This document shows, piece by piece, positions 1 to 8,192 of a DNA stretch of 57,301 bases; within the stretch, counting starts at the first letter, position 1, and each line of letters begins with the position of its first letter. Under the pieces are notes generated by a model. The model did no database searches. It was not told where the DNA came from and saw only the letters and a program-made list of their open reading frames with translations. Both the position numbers and the translations under genes were made by a program. Location: contig CASEMS010000028.1 of the NCBI GenBank assembly GCA_949288955.1, positions 1 to 57,301 on the forward strand, in the 5' to 3' direction. Source of the stretch: an uncultured Lentisphaeraceae bacterium. Its GTDB lineage: Bacteria > Verrucomicrobiota > Kiritimatiellia > RFP12 > DVOR01.

Positions 1-216
1 AGGTGGGGTTGTTGATAACTTTGGATCAGCCGCTGAGCCGGGGAGGATCAGCCCCTGACTCGACGTGGATCAGCCCCTGATCCTCGGAGAGGCGGGGAGC
101 GGGCGTTCAGAAGGCCTCGGGCATCTGGGAGAACTGGGGCGTCCGGAACGCGCACCGCCGGAAAGATTGTCCCAGATAACCCGGCCGTCCTGGAATCCCA
201 TAGCGCAGGGCACAAA
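1..216. repeat. Gene-free left edge with GGATCAGCCGC-type repeats
   Basis: No convincing gene is present. Positions 24-90 hold degenerate copies of the GGATCAGCCGCTGA-type repeat found in most gaps of this window. The first 40 bases closely match 53394-53430 (GGGGTTG, AATAACTTTGGATC, then the GCCGCTGA core), so the two spots share a longer dispersed element. Positions 91-216 show no other recognisable signal. Confidence 0.6.
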
Positions 217-244
217 AAAAGCGACCCCTCGCGGGGTCGCTTTT
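217..244 (-). terminator. Rho-independent terminator of the pilus operon
   Basis: A perfect 12-bp inverted repeat, AAAAGCGACCCC and its complement around a 4-base loop, gives a GC-rich stem followed on the minus strand by a run of T (A211-A220 on the plus strand). It lies 16 bp after the secretin stop codon and closes the five-gene operon. Confidence 0.9.
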
Positions 245-259
245 CGGTTGGCCAATCGC

Positions 260-3200
260 TCACTGCTGAACGGTGGAGGACATCGTCTCGGCGGAGGAGT
301 TGATCGCCGCGGCACCCATGCGACCATCGGTGGCGGTCTTGAGGGGACGACCGGCGGGGTCGACGAGGCGGGCGGTGAGGAAGATGAGGAGGTTGCGCTT
401 CTCGCTGTACTCACCGGTGGAGCGGAAGAGGAAGCCGATGAAGGGCAGGTCGCCCAGAATCGGAATCTTGTCCTCGAAGGAGTTGCGGTTCTCGGTGATC
501 AAGCCGCCCATGACCACGGTGGAGCCGTTGTAGACGGAGAGATAGGTGCTGATCTCGCGGAAGTGGAACATGGGCTGGGGCATGGAGACCTGGTAGTATT
601 CCACCGTGGCGGAGGTAACGACGCCGCCGGTCATGCCGTACTGGATGTAGGGCACCTGCATGCCATACTCGAAGTCGCCGAGATATTCCACGACCTGGGG
701 ATTGACCAAGAGGTTGATCATCTGGCCTTCCTGGGAGACCTCGGGGATGACCTGGAGGCGGACACCGACATCCTGCGTCTCGAAGGACTGCGGCTCGACG
801 GCGAACTTGACGGGCGGGGCTTGAACCTGGACGCCACCGCCGCCGATGTTGCCCCAACCATTGTCATCATAGTTGTTGTCGGCTTCCTCGAGTTCCTGGA
901 CGTCGAACTCAGTCGGATAGATCCACTGGGTGACGACGCGGATCATGGCCTCCTGACCGGGACGGGCGAGCACCTTGGGGCTGGAGAGCATATCCGTGTC
1001 GGTGCGCTGGGCCAGCATGTGGAGGATCATGGTGATGTCCATCTTCCCGAAGACGGCGGAGAAGGTGGCGAACTCATCGTTGGGGGCGAGGGTGGCGCCG
1101 CTCAGGTTGATGCGGTTGGCGTAAGTGCTCTCGTCACCGAGGAAGCGCATGCCGTTGTTGAAGGCGCCGGCGCCGCCGTGGATGGCGACGTTGGCATCGC
1201 CGGTGCCGCCGACGGAGGTGTTGCGGAAGACATGGTAGCCGCCCGCGCCGATGCCACCGGCGGAGTTGCCGCCCTGGGGATTGCCCGTGATGTGGGAGGA
1301 GGTCCAGTCGAGGCCGGAGCCGACGGTGCCCACGATGTCGCTGTTCAGCTGCCACTCGAAGCCGAGGGAGTTGAGGTCTTCCTGGCTGACCTCGACGAAG
1401 CGGGCCTCGACCTCAATCTGATAGGGCGTGACGTTGAGCTCTTCGAGGAGGCTCTCGAGGCGGGCCAGGTTCTCAGGCGTGTTGGTTACGCGGAGCTTGC
1501 CGATGGAGGAGAGGTAGGCGATGCGGGCGTTGCCATCGAAGTTCACGCCAAGTTCCTGGAAGAAGCTCTTGAGCATCTCGGGGGTGGTGCCGGCGCTGGG
1601 GGACTCCAACGAGGAGGAACCGCCCATGCTGCCCCACTCATCGCCGCCATCGGAGAACCCGGAGGAGGAGGAGGCCTGGAGGTCGGACTGAACGCCGCTG
1701 ATCTTCTCAAGCAGGCCGCTCATGACGTTGTAGGTGCGGGTCTCCATCTCGCCCTCGACATAGGAGTTGGGGACGATGACCACGGTCTTGCCGCGGATGA
1801 TGTATTTGGAGCCGGTGACCTCGCAGACCATGTCGAGGGCATCCTTGAGGGTGACGTAAGTCAGGCTGATGTTCTGGATGGGAGGCAGGCTGCCCGAGGA
1901 GGCGGAGGCGTCCGTGGCGAAGGGATCGGCCTCTTCGGTGGAGGAGGCTGCGGCCGCGTTGTTGGCGGAGCCCATGTTCAGCACGAAGGAGACGCCCTTC
2001 TCTTCGGGGGGGAGCTCCGGCTTGTCATAGGCGCGGGACATCTCGGCGAACATCTGCACGGCGTCGGCGAGGGTACTCGGCGGGCGGATGGAGAACTCGG
2101 GGAGACGGATGTATTGGAGCTTGGCGAGAACCGCTTGGGCCTCCTTCTGCCCGGCGTCATCAACGGGGGTCTTGGAGCCGGAGGTGACGGTGGGCGCGTA
2201 GAGCTCCTCGGAATCGCGGCCCAACGCGCCGAGCGGGGTCCAGTTGAGGGAGACCTCATCGATCATCGCATCGTGGGTGGAGGCCTGAAGCTGACGGTCG
2301 CGGGCGTCCTTGCGCTGGTTGATGCGGGCGCGGAGGCTGATGGCGGCCTCGTTGTTGGGATCATTGCGGAGGACGAGGTCGAGCTGATCGCTGGCCTCTT
2401 TGTACTTGGCGAGGTGGTAATAGACGGTGGCGCGGCGGATACGCTCGATGACGGCCAGGCGGGTGGCCTGATAATCCTCCTTGGCGTATTCGGGCAGAAC
2501 GGGGGTGGGGCGAACCTCCGGCGGGCGGTTCATCTCCTCCTGGATGGCGGCGACGAGCTTGGCGGCCTCGGGGTGCCCCTCGCGCAGGACCTGCTGGGCG
2601 AGGTCGAGCGCCTCGGTGTACTCGTCGTCGTTGAAGAGGACGACGGCCTGGCGGTAGCGCGCCTCGCGGATGCCGGTGTCGCATTCCGCCTTGAGGGGCA
2701 GGTTGGCCTCATGCTCGCGGAAATACTTCTTGGCGTCGGTGTACATCTTGATGGCGGCCTGGTACTGCTCATAGGCCTTGCCGGGGGCGGGCGCCTTGGT
2801 CATCAGCTCGCGCGCCTTGCGGAGGCAGGCGTTGGCTTGGACGTCAAGGCCCTGGTTCTTGAGGCGGATGAGCATCTCCAGCTCGTTGAGCGCGCGATCC
2901 TCGTCGGTCACGGCATCCAGCGCGCTGGTGTCGGCGTCCAGGTCGGAGAGGAGGCCCTCGTTCTCGGCGGCGGGCTGCGCGGGCTGATCCGCCTCTTCGG
3001 CGGCGGGCTCGGCTTCCTCGGCCGGGGCGTCGGCCTCGTCGACGGCGGGCTGTTCTGCCTCCTTGACGGGCTGCACGGCGGGTTGCTCAGCCTCCTTGAC
3101 GGGTTGCGCGGCAGGCTGCTGGGCGGGTTGGTCGGCCTGCCCCTTGTCTGCGGGCTTGTCCGGTTGCACGGCAGGCTCTTCGATCAGCCCTTCCAGAAGG

Positions 3201-3295
3201 AAGTCAAGGTCGTTGTCCTGCTCTTGCGCGAGGGCATGACAAGATGCCCCGGCGACAATCACGCCGACCATGGCAAAGCGCACAAAGTGTGTCAT
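260..3295 (-). CDS. Outer-membrane secretin of a type IV pilus-like system (Amuc_1098 family)
   Basis: Forms the multimeric outer-membrane pore of a pilus or secretion machine. The N-terminus is a signal peptide (FAMVGVIVAGASCHALA) followed by an A/E/P/Q-rich linker with repeats of VKEAEQPAV. Next come TPR-like helices, an STN-like segment ending in YIIRGKTVVIVP, and an N-domain. The C-terminal secretin gate contains EARFVEVSQEDLNSLGFEW, VVMGGLITENRNSFEDK and ILGDLPFIGFLF. At 1011 residues it is longer than classical PilQ, as expected for the Akkermansia-type secretins with N-terminal TPRs. I chose the ATG at 3295 because GGAG lies 10 bases upstream; an ATG at 3313 is possible. Last gene of the operon, 74 bp after its neighbour. 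Family membership is by motifs and gene order, not by a search. Confidence 0.9.
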   Translation of the reverse strand: MTHFVRFAMVGVIVAGASCHALAQEQDNDLDFLLEGLIEEPAVQPDKPADKGQADQPAQQPAAQPVKEAEQPAVQPVKEAEQPAVDEADAPAEEAEPAAEEADQPAQPAAENEGLLSDLDADTSALDAVTDEDRALNELEMLIRLKNQGLDVQANACLRKARELMTKAPAPGKAYEQYQAAIKMYTDAKKYFREHEANLPLKAECDTGIREARYRQAVVLFNDDEYTEALDLAQQVLREGHPEAAKLVAAIQEEMNRPPEVRPTPVLPEYAKEDYQATRLAVIERIRRATVYYHLAKYKEASDQLDLVLRNDPNNEAAISLRARINQRKDARDRQLQASTHDAMIDEVSLNWTPLGALGRDSEELYAPTVTSGSKTPVDDAGQKEAQAVLAKLQYIRLPEFSIRPPSTLADAVQMFAEMSRAYDKPELPPEEKGVSFVLNMGSANNAAAASSTEEADPFATDASASSGSLPPIQNISLTYVTLKDALDMVCEVTGSKYIIRGKTVVIVPNSYVEGEMETRTYNVMSGLLEKISGVQSDLQASSSSGFSDGGDEWGSMGGSSSLESPSAGTTPEMLKSFFQELGVNFDGNARIAYLSSIGKLRVTNTPENLARLESLLEELNVTPYQIEVEARFVEVSQEDLNSLGFEWQLNSDIVGTVGSGLDWTSSHITGNPQGGNSAGGIGAGGYHVFRNTSVGGTGDANVAIHGGAGAFNNGMRFLGDESTYANRINLSGATLAPNDEFATFSAVFGKMDITMILHMLAQRTDTDMLSSPKVLARPGQEAMIRVVTQWIYPTEFDVQELEEADNNYDDNGWGNIGGGGVQVQAPPVKFAVEPQSFETQDVGVRLQVIPEVSQEGQMINLLVNPQVVEYLGDFEYGMQVPYIQYGMTGGVVTSATVEYYQVSMPQPMFHFREISTYLSVYNGSTVVMGGLITENRNSFEDKIPILGDLPFIGFLFRSTGEYSEKRNLLIFLTARLVDPAGRPLKTATDGRMGAAAINSSAETMSSTVQQ

Positions 3296-3369
3296 AGCAC
3301 GTTTTCTCCGCATTAGTTTGGGTCTCGCCCGTATCCAAATCGTGAAGAGAGTATAGCCCAACGCTTGGA

Positions 3370-4494
3370 TTATTTCAACTCAAAAACCTTCTTTTCCGCA
3401 TTTTTCTCGATTCGCACAAGTTTGTGCTCGGCATCGACGGTACGGACGGTGTAGGTTTCGCCCTTGACGGTGAAGACCGCGCCGGGTGCGACAGTGACGG
3501 GTTGGACACCCGGCAAATCAATGGTGATCTCGGCTTTCTGCTCAAGCAAGGGCTCGCCGGGCCAAGCGGGGTTGTTCGCGTCGCAGAAGGTGAGCTGGAT
3601 CGTCTTGCCATCGGCGATGCGCTCCAGGTCAATGGTGGAGACATTGATGAAGCGGGCTTGCTTGTGCTCGCCGACCTCGATGCGCTTGGTGGGCAGCTCG
3701 TTGTAGCGCACGAAGCGGAAGCCGGACTTGCCGATCTCATCGCCGTCCTTCGCGCGCAGGCTGGTGGTGCCGACCTTGCCGTCCTGGGAGACGGAGACGA
3801 AGGTGATGAGATAGTGGCGGACGGTGTTGCCGGCGGCGTCCTTGGAGGAGGGCAACTCCATCTTGCCGACGGCGCGGAGGGGCACCTTCTCCCCAGAGAT
3901 GCCGGCGAGCGCCATGCGCGTCTCATAGCCGGGATGGCTCTTGGGGTCATTGGGGTCGGTCTTGGCCTGGAACTCCTCAAGGTTGGTGAAGCCATCATTG
4001 TCGGCGTCGAGGTCGGCGTCGTTGGGATCCTGCGGGTTCAGCTTGTGCGCGGTCTCCCACTGATCGGGCATGGTGTCGCCATCGGAGTCGATGGAGGAGA
4101 GGTCGATGGTCTTCTCCTTGGGCTGCTCGGTCTTGCAGAAGGGGCACGCCTCGGCCTGCCACGGGATGGGATAGGCGCACTTGACGCAGAGGAAGCGGCG
4201 CGCGGGGGTGAAGAGGTTGGACGCGTCGGCATCGGCGCGGACTGCGAGAAGGGCGGATTTGGCAGGCTCGGCGACGGCGGCGAGGAGCGCATCGTCCGTC
4301 GTGAGGTCGGCGGGGGTGAGCTGGGTGCCGGAGGGCTGGCGCAGCTCAAGGTCGGCGTCGTACTGCTCCACGACCTTCTGCTGTTGCAGGCCGGCGAGGA
4401 TGAGGTAAAGGAGGGAAACGAGCAGGATGGCCAAGACGGCGACAGCCGTCAGGCGGTCATATTGGCGCAGAATGGGGGGGAGCTCTTTCGCCAT
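3370..4494 (-). CDS. Membrane-anchored pilus-complex protein with zinc ribbon and calcium-binding repeat (Amuc_1099-like)
   Basis: Probably an inner-membrane-anchored periplasmic component. One transmembrane helix (residues about 16-36) is followed by a four-cysteine knuckle (C103, C106, C117, C120; CVKC and CPFC) that looks like a zinc ribbon. An Asp-rich thrombospondin type 3-like stretch follows (about 136-190; DSDGDTMPDQWE, DLDADNDGFTNLEEF) and should bind calcium. The C-terminal half is a beta-rich domain resembling PilP-type pilus proteins. The start codon is 4 bp after the stop of the upstream gene, with AAGGGA inside it, so the two are translated in close coupling. The slot equals Amuc_1099; identity is inferred mainly from synteny, general role from topology. 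Confidence 0.75.
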   Translation of the reverse strand: MAKELPPILRQYDRLTAVAVLAILLVSLLYLILAGLQQQKVVEQYDADLELRQPSGTQLTPADLTTDDALLAAVAEPAKSALLAVRADADASNLFTPARRFLCVKCAYPIPWQAEACPFCKTEQPKEKTIDLSSIDSDGDTMPDQWETAHKLNPQDPNDADLDADNDGFTNLEEFQAKTDPNDPKSHPGYETRMALAGISGEKVPLRAVGKMELPSSKDAAGNTVRHYLITFVSVSQDGKVGTTSLRAKDGDEIGKSGFRFVRYNELPTKRIEVGEHKQARFINVSTIDLERIADGKTIQLTFCDANNPAWPGEPLLEQKAEITIDLPGVQPVTVAPGAVFTVKGETYTVRTVDAEHKLVRIEKNAEKKVFELK

Positions 4495-4497
4495 GGC

Positions 4498-5565
4498 TTA
4501 GTTCCCTTTCTTCGTTTCGGCGGGCGCGGCGGGGGCCTCGGCCGGCGCGGCGGTGTAGACGTCGAAGCGCAGGACGGCGGTGAGGGGCACGGCCTGCGCG
4601 GGGTCCGTGACGAGGCGCTCGGCGGGGGAGGCGCCCTCGAAGAGCGGGGTCTCGTCCGCGGGCGCGGCGGCCTGCTGCTGGGCGGCGGCGCGGGAGTTGG
4701 AGGCGCGGCGGGCGGCGGCGCTCTTGACGGCCTGACGCTTCTTGGTCAGCTCATCCACGCGCGCGGCGACGGAGACGGGCGCGGACACCTCCAGATCGGT
4801 GACCACCACGAAGAGCTTGTCGGTGGCCAAGGCGTTGACGGTCTTGGCGATGGCCGTGTAGGGGGCCGTGAAGGCGATGGAGTAGGTCTCGCGGCGGACG
4901 CCGTCCTTGGCGAGAATCGGATCGACCGCGGCCCCGACGGCGGCGACGGCGGGCTCCGCCTCCTCCGTGCGGCGGCGACGACGGCGGGTACGCGTCTGCT
5001 CCTCCTCGGGCTTGGCCTCGGCCGCGTCGAACTGCTCGCGGGTGACGGCGGTGATGGAGACGGCGCCATTGTCCAAGAGTTGGTCGCAGACGTGCTCGAT
5101 GACGGCGAACTGCTGGGCCAGGCGCGGGACGTCGGCATCCTTCGGCATCGTGCCTTGGACGACGTAACGCCCGAAGGAGTAGTCCATCGGCTGCTCCTGT
5201 TGGCCGGCGGGGGCGGCGGAACCTTGGCGGGCGTTGAGCGCGCGGACGGTCTCGCCGATGCGTTGGACGAACTGGGAGGGGGACTCGCCCTGCGGCACGT
5301 CCAGCCCATGCGTGAGGACGGCGCGCGCCTTGTCGGCCCACTGCGTGCGGAGGGTCTCGTCCTGCTCGCGCACCTTGCGGTTGGCGTCGGAGGGATAGGG
5401 CTTGGCGGCGTAATAGCCGTTGATGGTGCTCTCGGCGCCGTCGCGGGCCTCGCGAGCCTCGCCCATGCGCCCGATCTGGAGGACGAGGAGCACGGCCAAC
5501 GCCACGATGATGAGGCCGCAGACGGAGCCGACGGCGATGGCGATGAGTTTTTGCTTGGGATCCAT
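4498..5565 (-). CDS. Pilus-associated single-pass membrane protein (Amuc_1100-like)
   Basis: A 355-residue protein with a short cytoplasmic start (MDPKQK), one strong transmembrane helix (about 8-31) and a periplasmic domain resembling a PilO-type assembly protein. Regions rich in Ala, Gln and Arg (the RTRRRRRR stretch, and AAAQQQAAA) interrupt the fold. A strong ribosome site, AGGAGGTAA, lies within the last codons of the pilM gene and fixes the start. In Akkermansia the gene in this slot, Amuc_1100, encodes the outer-surface protein reported to signal through host TLR2. The family assignment here rests on position between 1099- and 1101-like genes, size and topology; primary sequence is likely to be divergent. 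Confidence 0.7.
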   Translation of the reverse strand: MDPKQKLIAIAVGSVCGLIIVALAVLLVLQIGRMGEAREARDGAESTINGYYAAKPYPSDANRKVREQDETLRTQWADKARAVLTHGLDVPQGESPSQFVQRIGETVRALNARQGSAAPAGQQEQPMDYSFGRYVVQGTMPKDADVPRLAQQFAVIEHVCDQLLDNGAVSITAVTREQFDAAEAKPEEEQTRTRRRRRRTEEAEPAVAAVGAAVDPILAKDGVRRETYSIAFTAPYTAIAKTVNALATDKLFVVVTDLEVSAPVSVAARVDELTKKRQAVKSAAARRASNSRAAAQQQAAAPADETPLFEGASPAERLVTDPAQAVPLTAVLRFDVYTAAPAEAPAAPAETKKGN

Positions 5566-5572
5566 CTCTCTG

Positions 5573-7258
5573 TTACCTCCTGCTGCGGCGGGCGGTGCGG
5601 CCTTTGGCCTCCTTCGGCTTCTCGACGGCGCGGAGGTTGGCGGTGATGTCGAACGAGGTCATCCAAGGCGACTGGGTCTTCTTGCTGATGGGGATGTCCT
5701 TGACGTCGGCGGCGAAGACATCCTGCCCGGCGAGCTTGGCGGCGACCGTCTCGTCGATGGTCTTGCCGGAGGCGGAGAGGCGGCCTTCCTGATCCTTCCA
5801 GACGGAGACCGAGAGGTCAAGCCCACGGAGGGTCTGCCCGTCGCGGCGCGCGGAGAGGCGCGTCACCCACAGGCCTTCGGGGATGGCTTTGTTGACGGCC
5901 ACCAACATCCGCAGCCACGTCTGGCGGCTTTCCATGAGCGTGCGGTAGGCGGCGGCGCGCGCCTCGGCGGCGGAGGCGGCCTTGTCCTCCTTGTCGAAAC
6001 GGGCCTTCTGGCTCTCGTAGGCGGTGATGCGCTGGCGGATGCGCTCGGCCTGCTGCTCATAGAGTGCGCCCATGCGGCCGACGTAGACCAACCAGATGCC
6101 CATGATGAAGACGAGGCCGGCGGCCGCGATGGCGAAGAAGGGGAGGCGGCGGCGGAACTCCTTGCGGGCGGTGATGTCCTGGGAGACGAGGTTGATCTCC
6201 ACCGGGCAGGTGAGCCCACGGCGGAGGGCCAACCCCACGAGCACCGGCAGGGAGAAGGCGTCGCGGCCGAACTGGTCGGCGTCGATGTCCGTGGGATAGG
6301 CCACGGTCTGGAAGGGATTGAGGAACTCGGCGGCCACCTGCAGCTTCTCCTCGAAGAAGTTCTGCATGTACGGCAGCTGCGACGAGGCGCCGGAGAGGAG
6401 GACGCGCGTGGGGGCGGAGCCTTCCTGCTGGCTGCGATAGAAGGCGATGGAGCGCGTAACCTCCGCGTTGAGGCGCGTCATCACGTTGCGGATGACCTTG
6501 GAGAGGCGATCCACGTCCGGGTCGTCGACAGCGAAGGCGCCGCCTTGGGCGACGAGGCCCTGCTCGCACTTGAAGGTCTCGGCCTCCTCCTGGGAGAGGC
6601 CGAAGGCCTTGGCGATCTCCGAGGTGATGGTGTTGCCGGCGACGGGGATGGTGCGGTAGAAGATCCGATCCTGCTCGACGAAGACGAGGTTCGTGCAACG
6701 CGCGCCGATGTCGACCACCAACGTGCAACCGTCGGCGTCGGGATAGTTGAAGCGGACGGTGTTGTAGAGAGCGACGGGGGCGACGTCGACGAGCTCGGGC
6801 TCGCAGCCGGCGTTGAGCAGGCCTTTGGCGATGGCGCCGACGAGGTCGGAACGCGCGGCGACGATCATGACGTGTTGCTCGCCGGCGTTGGGCTGGCCAA
6901 CGAGGGCATCGTCCCAGATGGCCTCGGAGAGGGGGAAGGGAACGTTCTGCTCGACCTCGAAGCGGATCTGCTCGCGCATCTTCTCCTCGCCCTCGGCGAG
7001 AACCTTGACGAAGCGCGGGAAGGCCATCTGCCCCGAGAGGGCGACGAGGATGCGGCCGGGGCGGATGCCGGAGGCGGCCATCATGCCGCGGAGGGCCTGC
7101 TCGATCTCGATGCCGAAGGTCTCGGGCGCCTCGGCGGCGCCCTCAGGCAGGTCGCCGAAGGTGTAGCGCGTGAGGCTGGGCCCGCGGCCGGGGCGCACCT
7201 CAAACTCGGCCAACGCCAAGCGCGTCGCGCCAATGTTGAGTGTCAGAATGCGTTCCAT
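5573..7258 (-). CDS. pilM: PilM-PilN fusion, actin-like pilus assembly protein (Amuc_1101-like)
   Basis: Residues 1-345 form an actin/FtsA-like ATPase domain: phosphate-1-like LNIGATRLALAEF, phosphate-2-like LVVDIGARCTNLVFV and the adenosine motif VLLSGASSQLPYM. Residues 354-361 (EINLVSQD) match the conserved INLLP-type motif of PilN that binds PilM. A transmembrane helix (about 372-392), a coiled coil and a PilN-like periplasmic domain follow. Thus cytoplasmic PilM and membrane PilN are joined in one 561-residue chain. The start has no strong ribosome site, but begins the actin fold exactly. It sits between the 1102- and 1100-like genes, as in Akkermansia. The protein should couple cytoplasmic events to the periplasmic pilus frame. 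Confidence 0.9.
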   Translation of the reverse strand: MERILTLNIGATRLALAEFEVRPGRGPSLTRYTFGDLPEGAAEAPETFGIEIEQALRGMMAASGIRPGRILVALSGQMAFPRFVKVLAEGEEKMREQIRFEVEQNVPFPLSEAIWDDALVGQPNAGEQHVMIVAARSDLVGAIAKGLLNAGCEPELVDVAPVALYNTVRFNYPDADGCTLVVDIGARCTNLVFVEQDRIFYRTIPVAGNTITSEIAKAFGLSQEEAETFKCEQGLVAQGGAFAVDDPDVDRLSKVIRNVMTRLNAEVTRSIAFYRSQQEGSAPTRVLLSGASSQLPYMQNFFEEKLQVAAEFLNPFQTVAYPTDIDADQFGRDAFSLPVLVGLALRRGLTCPVEINLVSQDITARKEFRRRLPFFAIAAAGLVFIMGIWLVYVGRMGALYEQQAERIRQRITAYESQKARFDKEDKAASAAEARAAAYRTLMESRQTWLRMLVAVNKAIPEGLWVTRLSARRDGQTLRGLDLSVSVWKDQEGRLSASGKTIDETVAAKLAGQDVFAADVKDIPISKKTQSPWMTSFDITANLRAVEKPKEAKGRTARRSRR

Positions 7259-7281
7259 AGAGCGTCTCTCGCCTTAGGCCG

Positions 7282-8094
7282 TCACTTGGCCTTCACCTGG
7301 TCGTAGTACTGGTCGCCGGCCATCACGAAGGGGGTCATCGAGCGGTCGCGCAGAATGCCCTCACGGGCGACGACGCCCTCGGAGAGGTTCTCGATGCGCT
7401 CCCACCACGCGGCCATGTGGGCCTTGCCGTCGGCGCCCTTCTCCTGGAGGATGGCGCGGATGTCCTTGCCATCGATCGAGGCGCCGCCGGCGACCTCGGT
7501 CATGATCTCGCCCTGCTGGACGCCATCCACCTTGATCTGGACGGAGAAGATCATCGGGTCGCCATAGATGGCGACGGCGGAAGGAGGCACGCAGACGGCG
7601 GCGTAGTGCTCGCGGCCGGGGGTGATGGTGGTGTAGGTGACGGTCTCGGTGAGGAGGGAGTAGAGCTGGCGGGGGTTGTCCCAGCCGATGGCGCCACCGG
7701 CCTTCTGGGCGTTGCGGGCGACGGAGGCGGCCTTCTTGGACTTCTTCATATCATAAAGGAGGGCGTAGGTGATCTCCACCTCGGGGATGGCGAGGATGGG
7801 CTTCTTGGCGCCGGAGGAGTCGGTGCCGATGTTGGCGACCTGATAGGAGACCTCGAAGTAGTGCCAGCCCTTGGCGTCGTCCTTCGCGTAGTTGTCGGTG
7901 TGGTTGATGCGCTTCTTCCACTTCGCGTCGATCTGGGGCGCGGGGGTGGTGTAATCGCTGTCGCCGCCGACGCCGGTGATTTCCTTGATGCGAATCATCT
8001 GGTCGGGCTGGGCGCCGCCTCTGGCGGAGCGCGACTGCGCCATCGCGCCACCGGCAATCAGCAGCGCCACCGCGAACATCATCCAAGCTTTCAT
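7282..8094 (-). CDS. Small secreted pilus-complex protein (Amuc_1102-like)
   Basis: First gene of the pilus operon. The product has a signal peptide (MKAWMMFAVALLIAGGAMAQ) and a 250-residue soluble domain with no membrane segment, so it is probably periplasmic or exported. I chose the ATG at 8094 rather than the in-frame ATG at 8151 because AAAGGAG lies 8 bases before it and the signal peptide starts there. Motifs such as YFEVSYQVANIGTDS and RIKEITGVGGDSDY suggest a beta-sandwich. The slot corresponds to Amuc_1102, which is co-located with the Amuc_1100 pilus genes. Function is inferred from location only. Confidence 0.75.
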   Translation of the reverse strand: MKAWMMFAVALLIAGGAMAQSRSARGGAQPDQMIRIKEITGVGGDSDYTTPAPQIDAKWKKRINHTDNYAKDDAKGWHYFEVSYQVANIGTDSSGAKKPILAIPEVEITYALLYDMKKSKKAASVARNAQKAGGAIGWDNPRQLYSLLTETVTYTTITPGREHYAAVCVPPSAVAIYGDPMIFSVQIKVDGVQQGEIMTEVAGGASIDGKDIRAILQEKGADGKAHMAAWWERIENLSEGVVAREGILRDRSMTPFVMAGDQYYDQVKAK

Positions 8095-8162
8095 CGTGTC
8101 ACTCCTTTCGGCTGGGGGAGGGCGACCGTCCCCGAAGGCCGGTCTCCACATTGACTAACCAC

Positions 8163-8192
8163 AGTATAGCGCGGGCGGAGGCCTCACGTCAA
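8163..8192 (-). promoter_or_regulatory. Sigma-70-type promoter of the pilus operon
   Basis: On the minus strand TTGACG and TATACT are separated by 18 bases, with the predicted start of transcription near 8156, about 60 bases before the first pilus gene. The -35 overlaps the last codons of the upstream TPR gene. It is the only promoter candidate in the window with both a fair -35 and -10 and no TG extension, apart from a weaker one at 13185. Confidence 0.65.

Noticed and set aside
260-3295. Type II secretion GspD
   Set aside because: No gspE, gspF or pseudopilin genes are near. The neighbours are the Amuc_1099-1102-like set and a PilM-PilN fusion.
65-3316. Long open plus-strand frame opposite the secretin gene
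   Set aside because: Low-complexity Gly/Leu/Asp-rich product with no start signal. It is the antisense shadow of a GC-rich gene.
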